Positions 60,030-64,000 of a stretch of 64,000 nucleotides of DNA are shown one piece after another. How positions within the stretch are numbered: position 1 is the first letter of the stretch; every line of letters starts with the position of its first letter. This DNA comes from Cycas panzhihuaensis (lineage: Eukaryota; Cycadophyta). The DNA lies in the NCBI GenBank assembly GCA_023213395.1, contig CM041465.1:172801741-172865740 (forward strand). Reading direction: 5' to 3'. A program made the position numbers and the translations under genes. Below the pieces are notes generated by a model. That model worked only from the letters and a program-made list of their open reading frames with translations, ran no database searches and was not told the DNA's origin.

Positions 60030-61100
60030 AACTTTTAACTTTATTCCTCAACTCTTAGTGGAATATCACTATACTCTGTTAGGAGGCCATTCCAGATTCA
60101 ACAAAAACTATCCACGGATTTATTCTGACTTCTTCTAGCCATACATGAAATCATCCATTCTAACATTTATTTTAGAATGTGATACATGTCAATATGATAA
60201 AGATGACACCAAAGCCCAACCAAGTCTATTACAATCATTATACATTCCACAGGCGAAATAGAAAGATATTGCCATAGACTTATAAAGAGTCACCCTTTAT
60301 CTGTTAGGTATGACTCCATAATAGTGGTCATTGATCACTTGATAAATATGCGTACTTTTTACTACTCTACACTTCATATAAAGCATCACGCATTACATTT
60401 TTGTATCTTCAAATGATATTTTACTTATATGGCTTTCTATCAACCATAGTATATGACTGAGATCCAAAATCCACCAGATCTTTTTGGAAAGAGCTCTTTC
60501 GAACCTCAAGTATATCATTCAATATGAATATTGCTTACCATCCCTAAATAGATGGCTGATCAAAAGTTCTTAATAGAACATTAGAAGCATACTACATGCT
60601 TCTAAATACTAAAAAAGAGTCATTATGGCTAGCCCTAGCAAAATATTGGCATAATTCCTCTAACCACTTAGCCATAGGGATGTCACCATTCATGGCCATT
60701 TATGGGTACCCACCGCCAACCCACCATATATTACCAACTAAACTTCACATTGCGATAATACAATAAAAACTATAATATATGGGTCAAATTCTACACACCC
60801 TTAAGAAAAACCTGGTTGTAGCTTAGAATCGCATAATGTAATTATTAGGTCATCACTGTTTGGATTGCTCCTTTGACATTGATGATCTTACGTTCCTCTG
60901 CCTTCAACCATACAAACAACAATCACTGAAATATCATAGAAATCACAAGCTTAGTCCTTGCTACTATAGCCCTTATAAGGTCCTTTAGCGTGTTGGTGAA
61001 GTAACCTATACTTTGAAACTCCCACTTAATACCAAAATTTATAATGCCGTTTATGTTTCTTACTTCAAGAAATATCTTGGCAAGGGCACAACCCCAAAAA
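60030..61100 (+). pseudogene. Gypsy B integrase
   Basis: The zinc-binding part shows GGHSRFNK (about 60082) and CDTCQYDKDD (about 60183). The core includes PKSTRSFWKELFRTSS (about 60470) and NRTLEAYYMLLNTKKESLWL. The tail shows YSPYKVLQRVGEVTYTLKLP (about 60965) before the chromodomain. Confidence 0.85.
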
Positions 61101-61119
61101 CACTCCTACCTGTCTTGGA

Positions 61120-61300
61120 TGAAGAGCAAATTTTCACAGCTCCTCCTGAACACATATTAACAAGTAGACAATGCCATCATTGAAATAGGGCAATTACTGA
61201 GTAGTTGGTACAATGGACTAACTTCAAATAAAATGAGGCAACTTGGGAATCAACAGACTTTGTCAAGTAGTATCCGCATCCTATTTGTTTCAAGAATTTA
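61120..61300 (+). pseudogene. Gypsy B chromodomain
   Basis: PPEHILTSRQ, then NRAITE, stop, LVQWTNFK, stop, NEATWESTDFVK (61143-61269) fits the chromovirus chromodomain. The Trp of WESTDFV is preserved. Confidence 0.85.
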
Positions 61301-61307
61301 ACATCTT

Positions 61308-61319
61308 AAGGGAGGGATT
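61308..61319 (+). promoter_or_regulatory. Gypsy B polypurine tract
   Basis: AAGGGAGGGATT immediately precedes the LTR. Confidence 0.8.
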
Positions 61320-61703
61320 TGTTACATGACCATATACAGCTAACAAAACCAAGACACTAGCACTCATGGCTAAGACACTCCAAGGTTAAGTGCTAGTCAT
61401 TAACTTTTGTATGTAGACCTCTAAAACCACCAATGAAATGTAAGGTCGATTGGCCTGGCAATAGGGTTATAGGGAAAAAAACCACCAATGAAATGTAAGG
61501 TCGATTGGCCTGGCAATAGGGTTATAGGGAAAATGCCATTTTTTATCTACTTAAGGGCCACAAATTGTAAAAGAAAGTTGTTATGTAATCATTTTCTCTT
61601 GAAAGATTGATACTTCAGTACTCTTCAATCCTTTTTTGTGTCCAGTTGTGCCTTTTGGTGTTCTTCAATTTTATAATTAGCTTCTTTTGATAATAATATA
61701 ACA
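61320..61703 (+). repeat. Gypsy B 3' LTR
   Basis: It starts TGTTACATGACC and ends AATATAACA, with inverted TGTTA/TAACA ends. Confidence 0.8.
61423..61533 (+). repeat. Perfect 55-bp tandem duplication inside gypsy B LTR
   Basis: The segment from ACCACCAATG to the A run after AGGGTTATAGGG occurs twice with a 55-base period and no mismatch that I can see. Confidence 0.95.
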
Positions 61704-63976
61704 ACTACTTTTTCTTGCTTACTTTTCCATTATCAATTCTATGTGTAAGCAAAACTAAGATAGTCATATCCCACTTGTTGTGGTGTTGACTTTGTAGCTT
61801 TTTGATCTATGAGAGTTTTTTTAATAAAACGTAAATTACAAATTCTTATGTGTAAGGAGCAAAACATTAAATTCATATTAAGAAGATTAAAAATTTTTTT
61901 AAATCAAGAGCTCACCTGAAAGATAATCTCCTTCATTCTTATTTTCTCTTTCTTGTTATTTCTATTTAATTAGTCTGGAAGTTTGCTTGTTTCAAATTTT
62001 CATATAGTTACATACAATTGATAAAAGAGGAAAGCCAAGTATAAGAGTGCTTGGACTTAGATTCTTGGTTTGTTTGTTTCCTTTTTAATAGACTTACTTG
62101 TGAGGATATGCTTGTTTCATTTCTACAAGTTGTCTGCATAATTAATATATAATAGATTTACATGTTGTTTAGTTTATTTGTTTGACTTATTTATATTTAT
62201 TGCTTGTATATGCTTGATCACATTGTCAACCCCTTGTAATGGAAACAACATTCATAAAGACTATCACCCCCACATGGACAAAATTGGTTATCAGAACAAT
62301 ATTGACTCATTATAGATGTATTGGATAAGAAGAGTTAAGGAGATACAAGAAGAGCAACAACCTTTTCTTTTAGTTGGAGATATAAGAAGACCCGTAAGAA
62401 TTTCTTGGAGTTGTTAAACAAGGCCCCTAATCGAGAGCTCTCGTCATTAGCTAAGTATGTTTGGTGATAAGTCGGTATGTGAAGTGAGGTGTGACTAAAT
62501 GCCAATTTCCAAACCTTAGACAACACTCATTCAATACCAAGGGGTATAAGATAAGTAGCGGGATTGTATATGTTTTCTTTTTCAATTTCTCTCATCTTCT
62601 TATATCCCTTTTGATTTTTCTCAACAAAAAAAGAAAAAACATTAGAAACAAAGCATGAGTCAAACCTATGTTCATGAAATTTCACTTTAAGTCTCTAGGT
62701 TGCTTATGTTTTACAAGTTGCACGTTGAGTCAACCCTATGTTGTATTTTTTATTGAACCTCTATGGACCTTTTTGTTGTGCAATTGTTTAGTTCTTCCCC
62801 TTCACACCCCCTCTTCCTGTAAGAGGGCTAATTTGCTTGGGACCCCCCAAATCCCAAGCAAACACCTTGATCAAAGGTAGTTGTAGGCCTAAGGTGACTA
62901 ATTGTTGGAGAAAATGGATTCATAAATATAAGTTATACAGGTGGCAAGTGATTCAACTTTTAGGCATCTAAATTTTTGGCTTTAATCTTCTAGATCTCTA
63001 TCTACATATAGGTTAGATGCTCTTATGTATTTTTGAGTATCTATGTCATTTTGGCTCTCTAACATGGTGAATGCATGACAGCATTATAAAACTATAACTA
63101 TCCTACTGAAAGGAATTCTACCATGGTTGATGTGTGGGTATTTTTCCCTAACAATGGTATTGTAGTATTTTATTCCATTATGAGTGTGTGTGAGCTTAGA
63201 TATGGCAACATGCCTGAGACTAATGTAAGCCAATTTTAAACATGGTGAAATTTCGTGCATGATGTGCCATTGCCAGTTCCAGCCTACTATGTTACCATCG
63301 TAGGATACCTTGCTACAATTACTATAGTGTAAATCAAAGTTGCAAAGCTTATGATGATAAGGTTATGCTATGTCTATTTATGCAATTATGGAGCCATAAC
63401 ATTTTTGTTGTTGAACCATAGAGCTCTATATAAATCTTGCATGTTGGAATGGTGATGATCGTTAAGCCACAGTGATAAATCTATGTGCTATACATTTAAT
63501 AATTGTCAAGTTGTCATGTTTGTGTTTTGATGATATGAAAAATGAGATGAGAGTCTAGAGCCTACTAATCAATACTTCTTTGTTTGTTTCCTAGATCTAA
63601 ATTCATGAATGAATTCTCCACAAAAGTTTCCAATTGGTTGAGTGGTGAATACCCACTAAGCAATCTAATTTTTTCCCACATAGATAAGTTCTCATGTTCT
63701 GATTCTATTTGATTACTTTTATGAAGTTATGCAATGGTTTATTAAATTGTATTTAATTACTCTTTTATGAGATGTTTTATGCATTGATGATGATACTGAA
63801 TTATGTATGTATGTTTGTTAGAGAGGGCCTATCATTTGCATTATAGTATCACATAGCTTTCATACATAATCATGTATCTCCAAACTTCTTGAATGACATG
63901 TTGCTTGTTGTTCCTATGATTTCATTGCATTTGTTTTCTTGAGCTCACACAATCATACATGAGTGGTCATTTTAGG
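61704..63976. other. Unassigned AT-rich sequence, possibly an LTR at its right end
   Basis: No coding frame of known family. Short open frames (for example 62668-62880) lack features. If the PBS at 63977 is real, the last several hundred bases are a 5' LTR. Confidence 0.4.
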
Positions 63977-63988
63977 TGGTATCAAAGC
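63977..63988 (+). promoter_or_regulatory. Primer-binding-site-like motif at window end
   Basis: TGGTATCAAAGC differs from the tRNA-Met PBS TGGTATCAGAGC by one base. It suggests an LTR element running out of the window, although the preceding bases (TTTTAGG) are not a normal CA end. Confidence 0.55.
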
Positions 63989-64000
63989 AGCTGTTTTGCT

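Larger units (their letters stand above)
56909..61703 (+). mobile_element. Gypsy B: chromovirus-type Ty3/gypsy element
   Basis: Gag, protease, RT, RNase H, integrase and chromodomain follow in order on the plus strand, then a PPT and a 384-bp 3' LTR. No 5' LTR is seen. The five bases after the LTR are ACTAC; the matching left copy was not found. Decay is moderate: domains are long and collinear, with TAG/TAA at Gln positions. Confidence 0.85.

Noticed and set aside
1-64000. CRISPR arrays, operons, rRNA or tRNA genes, bacterial insertion sequences
   Set aside because: Nothing of the kind is visible; all recognisable coding is plant retroelement or the FY fragment.

Overview
This window is gene-poor, AT-rich plant nuclear DNA made almost entirely of old transposable elements. 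There is no operon structure, no rRNA or tRNA gene and no intact host gene. Coding remnants are of plant type: Ty1/copia gag-pol on both strands, Ty3/gypsy pol with and without chromodomains, and L1-type LINEs with a C-terminal RNase H. Most stop codons in these remnants are TAA, TAG or TGA where the family has Gln, Arg or Trp, as expected from long-term deamination of methylated cytosine. Dense nesting of ancient LTR elements suggests a very large seed-plant genome, perhaps a gymnosperm; that placement is inference.

Layout. (1) 1-8440: gypsy element 1 (pol 1-2310), split by a 5'-truncated LINE (LINE A, 2470-5785) with a 9-11 bp target-site duplication. Microsatellites, an unassigned decayed ORF (about 6440-7640) and LTR-like sequence follow. 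(2) 8440-29440: chromovirus 'gypsy A' split by copia A (8586-26713), itself split by LINE B (11374-24008), itself split by minus-strand copia B (16193-22467). The nest is four levels deep and host reading frames rejoin at the outer copia, LINE and inner copia boundaries. (3) 29441-36645: non-autonomous copia C (30101-34089, TSD GAAAA) beside a minus-strand copia pol fragment (copia D). (4) 36641 to about 47370: copia F, 5'-truncated and head-to-head with copia D, split by copia E (37591-44968, TSD TTGAT).

(5) About 48895-56200: minus-strand copia G, split by a GC-richer 2.65-kb insertion with TG..CA ends (50421-53068) that looks like a long solo LTR carrying G-box, telo-box and TATA motifs. 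(6) 56909-61703: chromovirus gypsy B, plus strand, with a 3' LTR holding a perfect 55-bp tandem duplication. (7) 61704-64000: unassigned sequence ending in a primer-binding-site-like motif, perhaps the start of another element.

The most interesting item is inside copia E. Between its primer binding site and gag lies an antisense, apparently intron-free copy of the 5' part of a host gene for the WD40 protein FY/WDR33 of the mRNA 3'-end processing complex. The copy starts exactly at the PBS and ends near what looks like the FY mRNA 5' end. This suggests capture by template switching during reverse transcription. I found no intact novel system; the value of the window is in this gene capture and in the readable insertion history.
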